Positions 55,907 to 63,753 of a DNA stretch of 64,000 nt are shown one piece after another. The stretch's first letter is position 1; each line of letters opens with the position of its first letter. The position numbers and the translations under genes are program-made. This DNA comes from Isoptericola sediminis. GTDB lineage: Bacteria > Actinomycetota > Actinomycetes > Actinomycetales > Cellulomonadaceae. The notes beneath the pieces were generated by a model, which made no database searches, was not told the origin of the DNA, and saw only the letters and a list, made by a program, of their open reading frames with translations. The stretch lies in the NCBI RefSeq assembly GCF_013085345.1, contig NZ_JABFAJ010000018.1:62001-126000 (forward strand), read 5' to 3'.

Positions 55907-56572
55907 GTGCCCCGCGACCGCCTCCACCTCGGCCTCATGCTCGCCCTGACGTTCTCCACGGGGATCGCGGACGCCGTCGGCTTCCTCGGCCTGGACCGCG
56001 TCTTCACCGGCAACATGACGGGGAACGTGGTCATCCTCGGCATGGGCGTCGCCGGGGCCGACGACCTCCCCGTCGTCGGCCCGCTGCTGGCGTTCGTCAC
56101 CTTCCTCGCGGGCGCCGGGCTCGGCGGCCTGGTGCTGCGCGCCGACGACGTCGGGTGGTCCGGACGCACGACGGCCTGCTTCGGCGCGGTCGGCGCGGTT
56201 CTCGTCGCCCTGACCGTGCTGCTCGGCGTCCACGGCACCGACATGCCGCACGGCGTCCAGCTCACGGTCACCGGGATGCTGGCGGGCGCGATGGGTCTCC
56301 AGGCCGCCGCGGCCCGACACCTCGCGGTCAAGGAGATCACCACCGTCGTGGTCACCAGTGCCATCACCGGGCTGGCCATGGACTCGCGACTCGTCGGGGG
56401 CCACGGACGTCACGTCGGCCGCCGGGTCGCGGCGATCGTCCTGCTCGGGGCCGGCGCCGGTGTCGGCGCCGCGCTGCTGCAGATCCACCTCGCCCTCGGC
56501 GTCGCCGTCAGCGCAGTGATCGCGCTGGCCGTGACCGTCGTCGGACACCTTCGCGGACGGGAGACCGCATGA
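55907..56572 (+). CDS. DUF1275 (YoaK-type) membrane protein
   Basis: 221 aa, GTG 55907. About six transmembrane helices with the family motif ADAVGFLGLDRVFTGNMTGN near the N terminus and QAAAARHLAVKEITTVVVTS in the middle. Members are uncharacterised small membrane proteins. It overlaps the following gamma-glutamyltransferase-family gene by 4 bp (ATGA), so the two are co-translated and may act together. Confidence 0.9.
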   Translation: MPRDRLHLGLMLALTFSTGIADAVGFLGLDRVFTGNMTGNVVILGMGVAGADDLPVVGPLLAFVTFLAGAGLGGLVLRADDVGWSGRTTACFGAVGAVLVALTVLLGVHGTDMPHGVQLTVTGMLAGAMGLQAAAARHLAVKEITTVVVTSAITGLAMDSRLVGGHGRHVGRRVAAIVLLGAGAGVGAALLQIHLALGVAVSAVIALAVTVVGHLRGRETA

Positions 56573-58356
56573 CCTTCACCCCACCACCCGCCTCGACCAC
56601 CCGGCCCGACCTGCAGGGCACGTTCGGGATGGCCGCCTCCACGCACTGGCTGGCCACCGCGAGCGCCCAGTCGGTGCTGGAGCGGGACGGCAACGCCTTC
56701 GACGCCGCCTGCGCGGCGGCGTTCGTCCTGCACGTCGTCGAGCCGCACCTCAACGGACCCGGCGGCGACCTCGTCGGCCTGTTCAGCACCGCCGACGAAC
56801 CCGACGACCCCCGCGTCCTCATGGGGCAGGGCCCGGCACCGGCGGGCGCGACGATCGACCACTACCGCGACACCGAGGGACTCGACCTCGTCCCCGGCTC
56901 CGGCGCCCTGGCCGCCGCCGTCCCGGCCGCGGTCGACGCCTGGCTCGTGCTGCTGCGCGATCACGGCACCTGGACCGTGCGCGACGTGCTGGCCTACGCC
57001 GTCGGCTACGCCCGCGACGGCCACCCCGTGCTGCCGGCCGTGGCCGCGACCGTCGAACGGGTCAGCGGACTCTTCGCCGAGCACTGGCCGACGTCGGCGG
57101 CGCGGTGGATGCCGGACGGCCGGCCGCCACGCCCCGGCGAGACGGTCACGAACCCCGCCTACGCCGCGCTGCTGGAGCAGCTCGGTGACGCCGCCGACGG
57201 CGCACCCTCCCGGGGCGCCGGGGTCGAGGCCGCCCGAACCGCCTGGCGCGAGCTGGTCGGGCCCGCCGTGGAGGAGTTCGTCGCGACGCCGCACCGGCAC
57301 GCCGACGGGCGCGACCACGCCGGGGTGATGACGGCGGCCGACCTCGCGTCGTCGTGGGCGGGCTACGAGCAGCCCACGACGACGGAGTTCCGGGGCCGCA
57401 CGATCGTCAAGACGGGCGCCTGGGGCCAGGGGCCCGTGCTGCTGCAGGCGCTGCGCCTGCTGGAAGGCTTCGAGGACGACCGGCTGGACGTGGCCACCGA
57501 GCTCGGCGCGCACACGGTGCTCGAGACGCTCAAGCTGGCCATCGCCGACCGGGACGCCTGGTACGGCGACACGGACGTGCCGCTGGACCACCTGCTGTCC
57601 GCCGCCTACGCGGCAGACCGTCGCGCGCTCGTCGGCGACCGGGCCTCGCACGAGCTGCGGCCGGGCAGCGTCCCGGGCCGCACCGCTCCCCCGCTCCCGC
57701 CGCTGCGCACGGCCGACGCCGCCGCCTCGGGCACCGGCGAACCGACCGTCCAGGTCAACGGCACCACCCGCGGCGACACCTGCCACCTCGACGTCGTCGA
57801 CCGGTGGGGCAACATGATCAGCGCCACCCCCTCCGGGGGCTGGCTGCAGTCCTCCCCCACGATCCCGGCGCTCGGCTTCTGCCTCGGCACCCGGCTGCAG
57901 ATGACCTGGCTGGACGAGTCCTCGCCGTCCCGGCTCGCCCCCGGCGTGCGGCCGCGCACGACGCTGTCGCCCACCCTCGTGCTCGACGGCGGCCTGCCGG
58001 TCATGGCCTGCGGCACGCCGGGCGGCGACCAGCAGGACCAGTGGCAGCTGCCGTTCCTGCTGCGCGTGCTGGTGGGCGGGTACACCCCGCAGGAGGCGAT
58101 CGACGCCCCGACGCTGCACACCACCTCGATGGCCGACTCGTTCTGGCCCCGCGCCTGGACACCGGGCGGCGCCGTCGTCGAGTCGCGGCTCGGCGCCGAC
58201 GTGATCGACGGGCTCGCACGGCGCGGCCACGTGCTCACCGAGGCGGGGCCGTGGTCGCTGGGCCGGCTGTCCGCGGTGACCCGGGACCCGGCCGACGGCC
58301 TGCTCGGTGCCGCCGCCAACCCGCGCGGCGCACAGGGCTACGCGTCCGGGCGCTAG
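56569..58356 (+). CDS. Gamma-glutamyltransferase family protein
   Basis: 595 aa, an Ntn-hydrolase that would self-cleave. The N-terminal part begins FGMAASTHWLATASAQSVLE and LERDGNAFDAACAAAFVLHV, the normal GGT opening (NAVDAA-like). The catalytic Thr is in GDTCHLDVVDRWGNMISATP, where Cys replaces the Thr/Ser preceding the His in the usual TTHxSVVD motif. GLRPRTTLSPTLVL-type sequence (here GVRPRTTLSPTLVLDGG) and CGTPGGDQQDQW follow. There is no signal peptide, so unlike secreted GGTs it is probably cytoplasmic; it may be an acylase-like or glutathione-analogue hydrolase. Confidence 0.88.
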   Translation: MTFTPPPASTTRPDLQGTFGMAASTHWLATASAQSVLERDGNAFDAACAAAFVLHVVEPHLNGPGGDLVGLFSTADEPDDPRVLMGQGPAPAGATIDHYRDTEGLDLVPGSGALAAAVPAAVDAWLVLLRDHGTWTVRDVLAYAVGYARDGHPVLPAVAATVERVSGLFAEHWPTSAARWMPDGRPPRPGETVTNPAYAALLEQLGDAADGAPSRGAGVEAARTAWRELVGPAVEEFVATPHRHADGRDHAGVMTAADLASSWAGYEQPTTTEFRGRTIVKTGAWGQGPVLLQALRLLEGFEDDRLDVATELGAHTVLETLKLAIADRDAWYGDTDVPLDHLLSAAYAADRRALVGDRASHELRPGSVPGRTAPPLPPLRTADAAASGTGEPTVQVNGTTRGDTCHLDVVDRWGNMISATPSGGWLQSSPTIPALGFCLGTRLQMTWLDESSPSRLAPGVRPRTTLSPTLVLDGGLPVMACGTPGGDQQDQWQLPFLLRVLVGGYTPQEAIDAPTLHTTSMADSFWPRAWTPGGAVVESRLGADVIDGLARRGHVLTEAGPWSLGRLSAVTRDPADGLLGAAANPRGAQGYASGR

Positions 58357-58384
58357 GCGGGTCCGGCGGGCACGCTGCACGGTG

Positions 58385-58404
58385 CGACGGCCACGCGGCC
58401 GTCG
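58385..58404 (+). terminator. Short hairpin downstream of the gamma-glutamyltransferase-family gene
   Basis: CGACGGCC, 4-nt loop, GGCCGTCG, starting 29 bp after the stop and 32 bp before the stop of the convergent sulfotransferase gene. Confidence 0.55.
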
Positions 58405-58435
58405 TCCGTACCCGCCCCTCTGTCGAATCTCCTGG

Positions 58436-59446
58436 TCAGGCCCGACCGCGTCCGACGACGCCCCGCACCCGGCCACGGACCCGGCGCCCGAGCTCGTTCA
58501 CGAGGTCCTTCGCCGGGGCGTCGCCCACGGCGACCCTGTCCGCCAGGGCGTCCTCCAGGTCGCGGCGCCTGGAGCGCTCACGCCGTCCGATGGAGAACAG
58601 GTCGGCGATCCGCTCGTTGTGCGCGACCCGCTGCCCGATGTCCGTCATGGCCGCGCGGTCCCAGGAGATCTCCTTGGCCAGGGTCGGACCCAGGTCCCAC
58701 AGGTGGCCGAACCGTGCAAAGTCTCCCGCGTAGATCGTCTCGAGCTGCTCGAGCACACCGTCGTCGAAGACCTCGCGCCCGGCCGCCAGGGGCGTGTCGT
58801 TCTCGCGCGGCATGGCGAGGTCGTGGGGTTGACCGCGCCGTTCCAGATGCGCGCCGAGGTCCTCGAGCATTCGTGACAGCTCACGCATCTCGTAGATCCG
58901 GTCGTACGGGATCTGGTTCTCGCTGAGCCGGTCGGCCTGCGACCGGAAGTGGCCGTCACGCACGGGACCGTCACCGGCCGCGAGGGCGTCGACGAACCGC
59001 CGCCAGTCGTCCAGGACGTCGCCGGCGTCCTTCGGCACTCGCGGCAACCACGGCGCGTCGGCGAACTTGCGGTGGACGTAGACGGGGTCACCGACGAGGA
59101 ACTTCGACTGCCACGCGGACCAGGCCCGCAGCCGGGGATCGCGGACGACCGCGAAGACGAACCAGCCGTTGGCCTGCGAGATCTCGGCCCGGCTCTCCGG
59201 CGACATCTCCGAGAGCCGGCCCACCCCCTTCCACAACCGCCGGTTGTGGACGAGCATCCTGCGGCTCTGCTCGTCGCTCAGGGCTCGACGAAACCCCTGG
59301 GGGTCCTGCCCGCTGACCTCGGCCAGCATCCACTTGATGCTGCTGCAGGCGTTCTTGGGCAACTGCGTGTACAGGATCTTCTGGTCGGGAAACACCCAGG
59401 TGTTGCGCAACGTGGCTGCCTCAGCCGAGGTCGGACCACCGGTCAT
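58436..59446 (-). CDS. Sulfotransferase family 2 protein
   Basis: 336 aa; ATG 59446 has GGAG 6 nt upstream (in-frame TTG/ATG codons further up are weaker). The PAPS-binding motifs are visible: ILYTQLPKNACSSIKWML is the 5' phosphosulfate loop and VFAVVRDPRLRAWSAWQSKF is the 3' phosphate site, as in chondroitin-4-O-sulfotransferase-like (family 2) enzymes. The C terminus is very basic (RRRDLEDALADRVAVGDAPA onward, ending RRVRGRVRGVVGRGRA). It lies on the same strand just downstream of cysN, whose products lead to its sulfate donor. The acceptor (sugar, lipid or polymer) is unknown. Confidence 0.82.
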   Translation of the reverse strand: MTGGPTSAEAATLRNTWVFPDQKILYTQLPKNACSSIKWMLAEVSGQDPQGFRRALSDEQSRRMLVHNRRLWKGVGRLSEMSPESRAEISQANGWFVFAVVRDPRLRAWSAWQSKFLVGDPVYVHRKFADAPWLPRVPKDAGDVLDDWRRFVDALAAGDGPVRDGHFRSQADRLSENQIPYDRIYEMRELSRMLEDLGAHLERRGQPHDLAMPRENDTPLAAGREVFDDGVLEQLETIYAGDFARFGHLWDLGPTLAKEISWDRAAMTDIGQRVAHNERIADLFSIGRRERSRRRDLEDALADRVAVGDAPAKDLVNELGRRVRGRVRGVVGRGRA

Positions 59447-59468
59447 TCTCATCTCCAAGCATGAACGA

Positions 59469-59497
59469 GGGGGCCGGCCCCGCGCGGGCCGACCCCC
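59469..59497 (-). terminator. Hairpin between cysN and the sulfotransferase gene
   Basis: 12-bp arms with one mismatch (GGGGGCCGGCCC / GGGCCGACCCCC), 5-nt loop, 7 bp after the cysN stop (minus strand). It may reduce read-through into the sulfotransferase gene. Confidence 0.6.
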
Positions 59498-59504
59498 GGA
59501 CCGA

Positions 59505-60815
59505 TCAGGACGAGTGCGGCAGCCCGCCGATCATGCCGGCCGCCACGGTCCGGTTGGTCGACTCGTCCACGAGGATGAACGACCCCGTCTGGGGGTTCTG
59601 CTGGTACGGGTCGACGAACAGGGGCTGCGTCACCCGGAGCTGGATGCGGCCGATCTCGTTGAGCTTGATCTCGGTCGCCTCCTCGTCCCGGTGCAGCGTG
59701 TTGACGTCGACGCGGTAGTTGATGTCCTTGACCATCGCCCGCGCCCACCGCGTGGTGTGCTTGATCGCGTACTTCTTGCCCTTGACCAGCGACGACTCGG
59801 AGTCCATCCAGCAGATCTGCGCGTCGATGTTCTGCAGCGCCGCCGGCGTGTTGTTCGGTCGCGCGATCATGTCCCCACGGGAGATGTCGATCTCGTCCGC
59901 CAGGCGGACGGTCACGGCCATCGGGGGGTAGGCCTCCTCGACCGGACCGTCGGCGGTGTCGATCGCCTCGATGGTCGTCTCGAGGCCGGCCGGCAGTGCG
60001 ACGACCTTGTCACCGGGCTTCATGACGCCGGACGCGACCGTGCCCGCGTACCCGCGGTAGTCACGGGCGTCGTGCGACTGCGGCCGGATCACGTACTGGA
60101 CGGGGAACCGGACGTCCATGAGGTTGCGGTCGGAGGCGACGTGCAGCCGCTCGAGGTGGCTGAGCAGCGCCGGCCCGTCGTACCAGGGGGTGTTCTCCGA
60201 GCGGTTGACGACGTTGTCGCCCTCCAGCGCGGAGATCGGGATGAACGTCAGGTCCGGGACACGCAGGCGGGACGCGAACTCCGTGAAGTCTCGGCGGATG
60301 TTCTCGAACACCTCCTCGTCGTAGTCGACGAGGTCCATCTTGTTCACGCAGACCACGATGTGCGGCACGCCGAGCAGCGTCGCCAGGAACGTGTGTCGGC
60401 GCGACTGCTCGATGACGCCCTTGCGCGCGTCGACGAGGATCAGCGCGACGTCGGCGGTCGAGGCGCCCGTGACCATGTTCCGGGTGTACTGGATGTGCCC
60501 CGGGGTGTCGGCGATGATGAACTTGCGCTTCGGCGTCGCGAAGTAGCGGTACGCGACGTCGATCGTGATGCCCTGCTCCCGCTCGGCGCGCAGGCCGTCG
60601 GTGAGGAGCGCGAGGTCGGTGTAGTCGTTGCCGCGGTCCTTCGAGACCTGCTCCACCGAGTCCAGCTGGTCCTCGAAGATCGTCTTCGAGTCGAACAGCA
60701 GGCGGCCGATGAGGGTCGACTTGCCGTCGTCGACGGACCCGGCCGTCGCGAACCGCAGCAGGTCGATGGAGCCGTCGGTCAGAGCCTCGGCGGTGGTGTT
60801 CTCGGTCGTGGTCAT
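59505..60815 (-). CDS. cysN: Sulfate adenylyltransferase subunit 1 (GTPase)
   Basis: A 436-aa EF-Tu-like GTPase that couples GTP hydrolysis to APS formation by CysD. G1 is GSVDDGKSTLIGRLLFD, G2 TIDVAYRYFATPKRKF, G3 DTPGHIQYTRNMVTGAS and G4 VNKMDLVDYDEEVF. Two beta-barrel domains follow (from RFPVQYVIRPQSHDARDYRG). It is not fused to APS kinase (CysC). It ends LPHSS. It follows cysD by 3 bp and is the last gene of cysQ-cysD-cysN. Confidence 0.95.
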   Translation of the reverse strand: MTTTENTTAEALTDGSIDLLRFATAGSVDDGKSTLIGRLLFDSKTIFEDQLDSVEQVSKDRGNDYTDLALLTDGLRAEREQGITIDVAYRYFATPKRKFIIADTPGHIQYTRNMVTGASTADVALILVDARKGVIEQSRRHTFLATLLGVPHIVVCVNKMDLVDYDEEVFENIRRDFTEFASRLRVPDLTFIPISALEGDNVVNRSENTPWYDGPALLSHLERLHVASDRNLMDVRFPVQYVIRPQSHDARDYRGYAGTVASGVMKPGDKVVALPAGLETTIEAIDTADGPVEEAYPPMAVTVRLADEIDISRGDMIARPNNTPAALQNIDAQICWMDSESSLVKGKKYAIKHTTRWARAMVKDINYRVDVNTLHRDEEATEIKLNEIGRIQLRVTQPLFVDPYQQNPQTGSFILVDESTNRTVAAGMIGGLPHSS

Positions 60816-60818
60816 GGC

Positions 60819-61721
60819 TTAGAAGTAGCCCTCTCGCTTGCGGTCCTCCATCGCGGCCTCGCTCACCTTGTCGTCGCCACGCGTGGCGCCGCGCTCGGTG
60901 ATCCGGACGGCCGCGACCTCCTCGACGATGGCCTCGAGGGTGGTCGCCTTCGACTCGACGGCGGCGGTCAGGTTCGCGTCACCGACCGTGCGGTACCGCA
61001 CGGACCGGACCTCGGAGGTCTCCCCCTCCTTGAGGGGCGTGAACTCGTTGACCGCGAACAGCATGCCGTCGCGCTCCACCACCTCGCGCTCCTGGGCGAG
61101 GTAGAGGTCCGGGATGTCGATCTGCTCGGCCGCGATGTAGGACCAGATGTCCAGCTCGGTCCAGTTGGACAGAGGGAAGACCCGGATCGACTCGCCCTGG
61201 TGGACCCGGCCGTTGTACAGGCTCCAGATCTCGGGGCGCTGGTTCTTCGGGTCCCACTGACCGAAGTCGTCGCGGAACGAGAAGACGCGCTCCTTGGCAC
61301 GGGCCTTCTCCTCGTCACGCCGGCCACCGCCGAACGCGGCGTCGAAACCGTGCTTCTCGACGGCCTCCAGGAGCACCGGCGTCTGGATGCGGTTGCGCGA
61401 ACCGTTCGGCTCCTCCTGGACCAGGCCGCGATCGATCGCGTCCTGCACGGAGGCGACGACGAGCTGGACCCCGAGGTTCTCCACCCAGCGGTCACGGCAG
61501 TCGAGCACGGTCTGGAAGTTCAGACCGGTGTCGACGTGCATGATCGGGAACGGGATGCGCGCCGGGGCGAAGGCCTTCGCCGCCATGTGCAGCATCACGA
61601 TGGAGTCCTTGCCGCCGGAGAACAGCAGGACGGGACGCTGCATCTCCGCCGCCACCTCCCGGAAGACGTGGATGCTCTCCGCTTCGAGGCTGCGGAGCTG
61701 GCTCAGGACGTGGGACGTCAC
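60819..61721 (-). CDS. cysD: Sulfate adenylyltransferase subunit 2
   Basis: A 300-aa PP-loop ATPase that makes adenosine 5'-phosphosulfate from ATP and sulfate. The PP motif is LLFSGGKDSIVMLHMAAKAF; other conserved blocks are HVDTGLNFQTVLDCRDRWVE, AFGGGRRDEEKARAKERVFS and SNWTELDIWSYIAAEQIDIP. GTG 61721 (MTSHVLSQLRSLEAES) is the normal family start and overlaps the cysQ stop (GTGA); the longer upstream reading is a shadow. It works as a heterodimer with CysN. Confidence 0.96.
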   Translation of the reverse strand: MTSHVLSQLRSLEAESIHVFREVAAEMQRPVLLFSGGKDSIVMLHMAAKAFAPARIPFPIMHVDTGLNFQTVLDCRDRWVENLGVQLVVASVQDAIDRGLVQEEPNGSRNRIQTPVLLEAVEKHGFDAAFGGGRRDEEKARAKERVFSFRDDFGQWDPKNQRPEIWSLYNGRVHQGESIRVFPLSNWTELDIWSYIAAEQIDIPDLYLAQEREVVERDGMLFAVNEFTPLKEGETSEVRSVRYRTVGDANLTAAVESKATTLEAIVEEVAAVRITERGATRGDDKVSEAAMEDRKREGYF

Positions 61722-62602
61722 GACTGGGCACCTTCCTTGATCGCCACGCCGACCTCCTGCAGCGCCGCACGCAGGTGCGCGGTCAGGGCCGGGTGGCAGA
61801 CGAACAGATCGGGGAGCCAGGGGTCCTGGCGGTTGTACTCGAGCGGGGAGCCGTCGAGCCGGGTCGCCGTGTGGCCGGCGGCCAGCGCGACACCGACGGG
61901 CGCCGCCGAGTCCCACTCGTATTGTCCACCACCGTGGACGTAGGCATCGACCGTGCCGTCGACGGCGGAGACCACCTTGACGCCGGCCGAGCCCATCGGC
62001 ACCAGCTCGACGTCGCCGCGCCGGGCGAGGTCGGCGACGAACTGCGGGGGCCGGGAGCGGCTGGCGGCGATGCGGAGCGGGCGGTCACCGGCCAGCACGG
62101 CGCGCACCGACTCGTCGAGGTCCGCGGCGGACGACGGCGTCACCGTCGTGTGCACGACCTGACGAGCCGGCAGCGCGACGGCGGCCGCCGCGAGACCTCC
62201 CGGACCAGCGGTGGCGTCTTCCTGGCCGCGCACCCAGAGGGCGACGTGCACGGCGAAGTCGTCACGCCACGAGCCGTCCTCGGTGCGCTCGGCGAACTCA
62301 CGGGTGCCGTCCAGCGGGTCGATGATCCAGACCCGGTCGGCGTCCAGCCGAGCCGCGCCGTCCTTCGCCTCCTCGGACAGGACCGCGTCCTCCGGGCGGG
62401 CGTGCGTCAGGGCGGCGGCCAGCCAGCTCTGGGCGGCCGCGTCGCCGGCGTTCTTCAGCTCCCGGGGGTCGAACTCGCCCCCGGCGGCGTCGACGTCGGC
62501 GCGCAGCGAGAGCAGCACGCGTCCCGCCTTCTCGGCCAGAGCGGCGGCCAGTTCGCCGTCGCCCGTCGTCGGGTCAGGAAGCGCCGGTGATGGCGTGGTC
62601 AT
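61718..62602 (-). CDS. cysQ: 3'(2'),5'-bisphosphate nucleotidase CysQ
   Basis: 294 aa from ATG 62602 behind GAGGAG. It is an IMPase-fold phosphatase that removes the 3' phosphate of PAP, the by-product of PAPS use, or of PAPS itself. Metal-binding motifs are DAVLSEEAKDG, WIIDPLDGTREFAERTEDG and the C-terminal YEWDSAAPVGVALAAGHTAT. As the first gene of cysQ-cysD-cysN it would keep PAP low while sulfate is activated, which is relevant because a PAPS-dependent sulfotransferase gene lies downstream. Confidence 0.93.
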   Translation of the reverse strand: MTTPSPALPDPTTGDGELAAALAEKAGRVLLSLRADVDAAGGEFDPRELKNAGDAAAQSWLAAALTHARPEDAVLSEEAKDGAARLDADRVWIIDPLDGTREFAERTEDGSWRDDFAVHVALWVRGQEDATAGPGGLAAAAVALPARQVVHTTVTPSSAADLDESVRAVLAGDRPLRIAASRSRPPQFVADLARRGDVELVPMGSAGVKVVSAVDGTVDAYVHGGGQYEWDSAAPVGVALAAGHTATRLDGSPLEYNRQDPWLPDLFVCHPALTAHLRAALQEVGVAIKEGAQS

Positions 62603-62623
62603 CGAGCTCCTCGTGTCTCGGGG

Positions 62624-62644
62624 CTTGGCACGCGAGGGGCCAAG
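62624..62644. promoter_or_regulatory. Dyad CTTGG-N11-CCAAG in the cysQ/TSUP divergent region
   Basis: A perfect 5-bp-arm inverted repeat with an 11-nt gap, between the cysQ start (62602) and the overlapping divergent -10 boxes at 62655-62664. It is positioned to control both directions; the regulator is unknown. Confidence 0.35.
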
Positions 62645-62654
62645 GACTCGGCCG

Positions 62655-62664
62655 AGGCTACCAT
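62655..62664. promoter_or_regulatory. Overlapping divergent -10 boxes (TAGCCT minus, TACCAT plus)
   Basis: Plus strand TACCAT (62659-62664) is followed by 7 nt and ATG 62672. Minus strand TAGCCT (62660-62655) would begin the cysQ transcript near 62648. The two promoters share two bases. Confidence 0.4.
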
Positions 62665-62671
62665 TGCGGCC

Positions 62672-62794
62672 ATGTCTGGCCACGCCTCGATCCGCCGTGC
62701 GGGGCCCGTCCTGCCCCGGTCCGCCGGGGCGGCGCGCGGGACGGCGCCGACGGACCCGCCGCCCGCCCGGAGCACGGAGGGGCCGCACCGGTGA
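62672..62794 (+). CDS. Leaderless 40-codon ORF upstream of the TSUP gene
   Basis: ATG 62672, seven bases after TACCAT, so the transcript would begin at about the start codon. The 40-aa product (MSGHASIRRAGPVLPRSAGA onward) is Pro/Ala/Arg-rich with no membrane segment and no run of cysteines. Its TGA overlaps the GTG of the TSUP gene (GTGA at 62791-62794), so its translation would be coupled to the permease. It may be a leader peptide or an untranslated artefact of the promoter geometry. I do not recognise the sequence. Confidence 0.4.
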   Translation: MSGHASIRRAGPVLPRSAGAARGTAPTDPPPARSTEGPHR

Positions 62795-63753
62795 TCGACG
62801 TCGATCCCGCCCTCGCGCTCGGCGGCCTCGTCGTCGGCTTCGTGGTCGGTCTGACGGGCATGGGTGGCGGGGCGCTCATGACCCCCATGCTGATCTTCGT
62901 GTTCCGGGTGGACCCCCTGGTCGCCGTCTCGAGCGACATCGTCGCGAGCCTCTTCATGAAGCCGGCGGGGGCCGTCGTCCACCTCCGGCGCCGGACGGCG
63001 AACCTGCGGCTCGTCGGCTGGCTCTGCGTCGGGTCGGTCCCGGCGGCCTTCGGCGGCGTCTTCCTGATCCGTGCGCTCCCCTTCGGCGACTCCCTCGACG
63101 AGGCCCTGCGCCTCGTGCTCGGCGTCGCCCTCCTGCTCGCGGCGACGATGCTCGTCGTGCGCGCGACGATCGGCATGGTGCAGCACCAGCGCGCCCTCGG
63201 GGAGGGGCCCGTCCGTCCGACCAACGCCGGGGTGGTGGTCCGCCCGGTCCCCACGGTCGCCCTGGGGGCGGTCGCCGGTCTGCTCGTGGGCATGACGTCG
63301 GTCGGGTCGGGGTCGATCGTCATCGTGGCGCTGCTGATGCTCTACCCCGCGCTCAAGGCCTCCAACCTGGTCGGCACCGATCTCGTGCAGGCCGTGCCGC
63401 TGGTCGCCGCGGCCGCGCTCGGCCACCTGATGTACGGGGACTTCTCGCTGGACCTGACCACCTCGCTGCTGATCGGCGCCGTCCCCGGCGCGTGGGCCGG
63501 CGCCCACGTCTCCAGCCGGGCCCCGGGCGGCCTCATCCGACGCGCGCTCGCCGTCCTCCTGCTCGCCTCCGGGCTGAAGCTGCTGGGCGCACCGCTCGCC
63601 GTCGTGCTGGGTGCCGCCGCGGTCGCGCTGGTCGGGGGGAACATCGCCTGGGTCCTGATCAGGGACCGGCTGGCCCACCACCCACCACGTACCCCGCCGA
63701 CGCCGGACCGGGCGTCGGTCTCGACGACGAAGGACGACACCGAACGCCCATGA
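62791..63753 (+). CDS. TSUP family sulfite/organosulfonate-type membrane permease
   Basis: 320 aa from GTG 62791, with GGAGGGG 8 nt upstream. About eight to nine helices in two repeats, each opening with the TSUP-type GxxxGxTGxGGG motif: GLVVGFVVGLTGMGGGALMT and AVAGLLVGMTSVGSGSIVIV. VDPLVAVSSDIVASLFMKPA is also typical. The last 40 residues are a polar tail. TSUP proteins move sulfite, sulfate-related anions or sulfonates; placement beside sulfate-activation genes suggests sulfate/sulfite uptake here (inference). It overlaps the following gene by 4 bp (ATGA). Confidence 0.88.
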   Translation: MIDVDPALALGGLVVGFVVGLTGMGGGALMTPMLIFVFRVDPLVAVSSDIVASLFMKPAGAVVHLRRRTANLRLVGWLCVGSVPAAFGGVFLIRALPFGDSLDEALRLVLGVALLLAATMLVVRATIGMVQHQRALGEGPVRPTNAGVVVRPVPTVALGAVAGLLVGMTSVGSGSIVIVALLMLYPALKASNLVGTDLVQAVPLVAAAALGHLMYGDFSLDLTTSLLIGAVPGAWAGAHVSSRAPGGLIRRALAVLLLASGLKLLGAPLAVVLGAAAVALVGGNIAWVLIRDRLAHHPPRTPPTPDRASVSTTKDDTERP

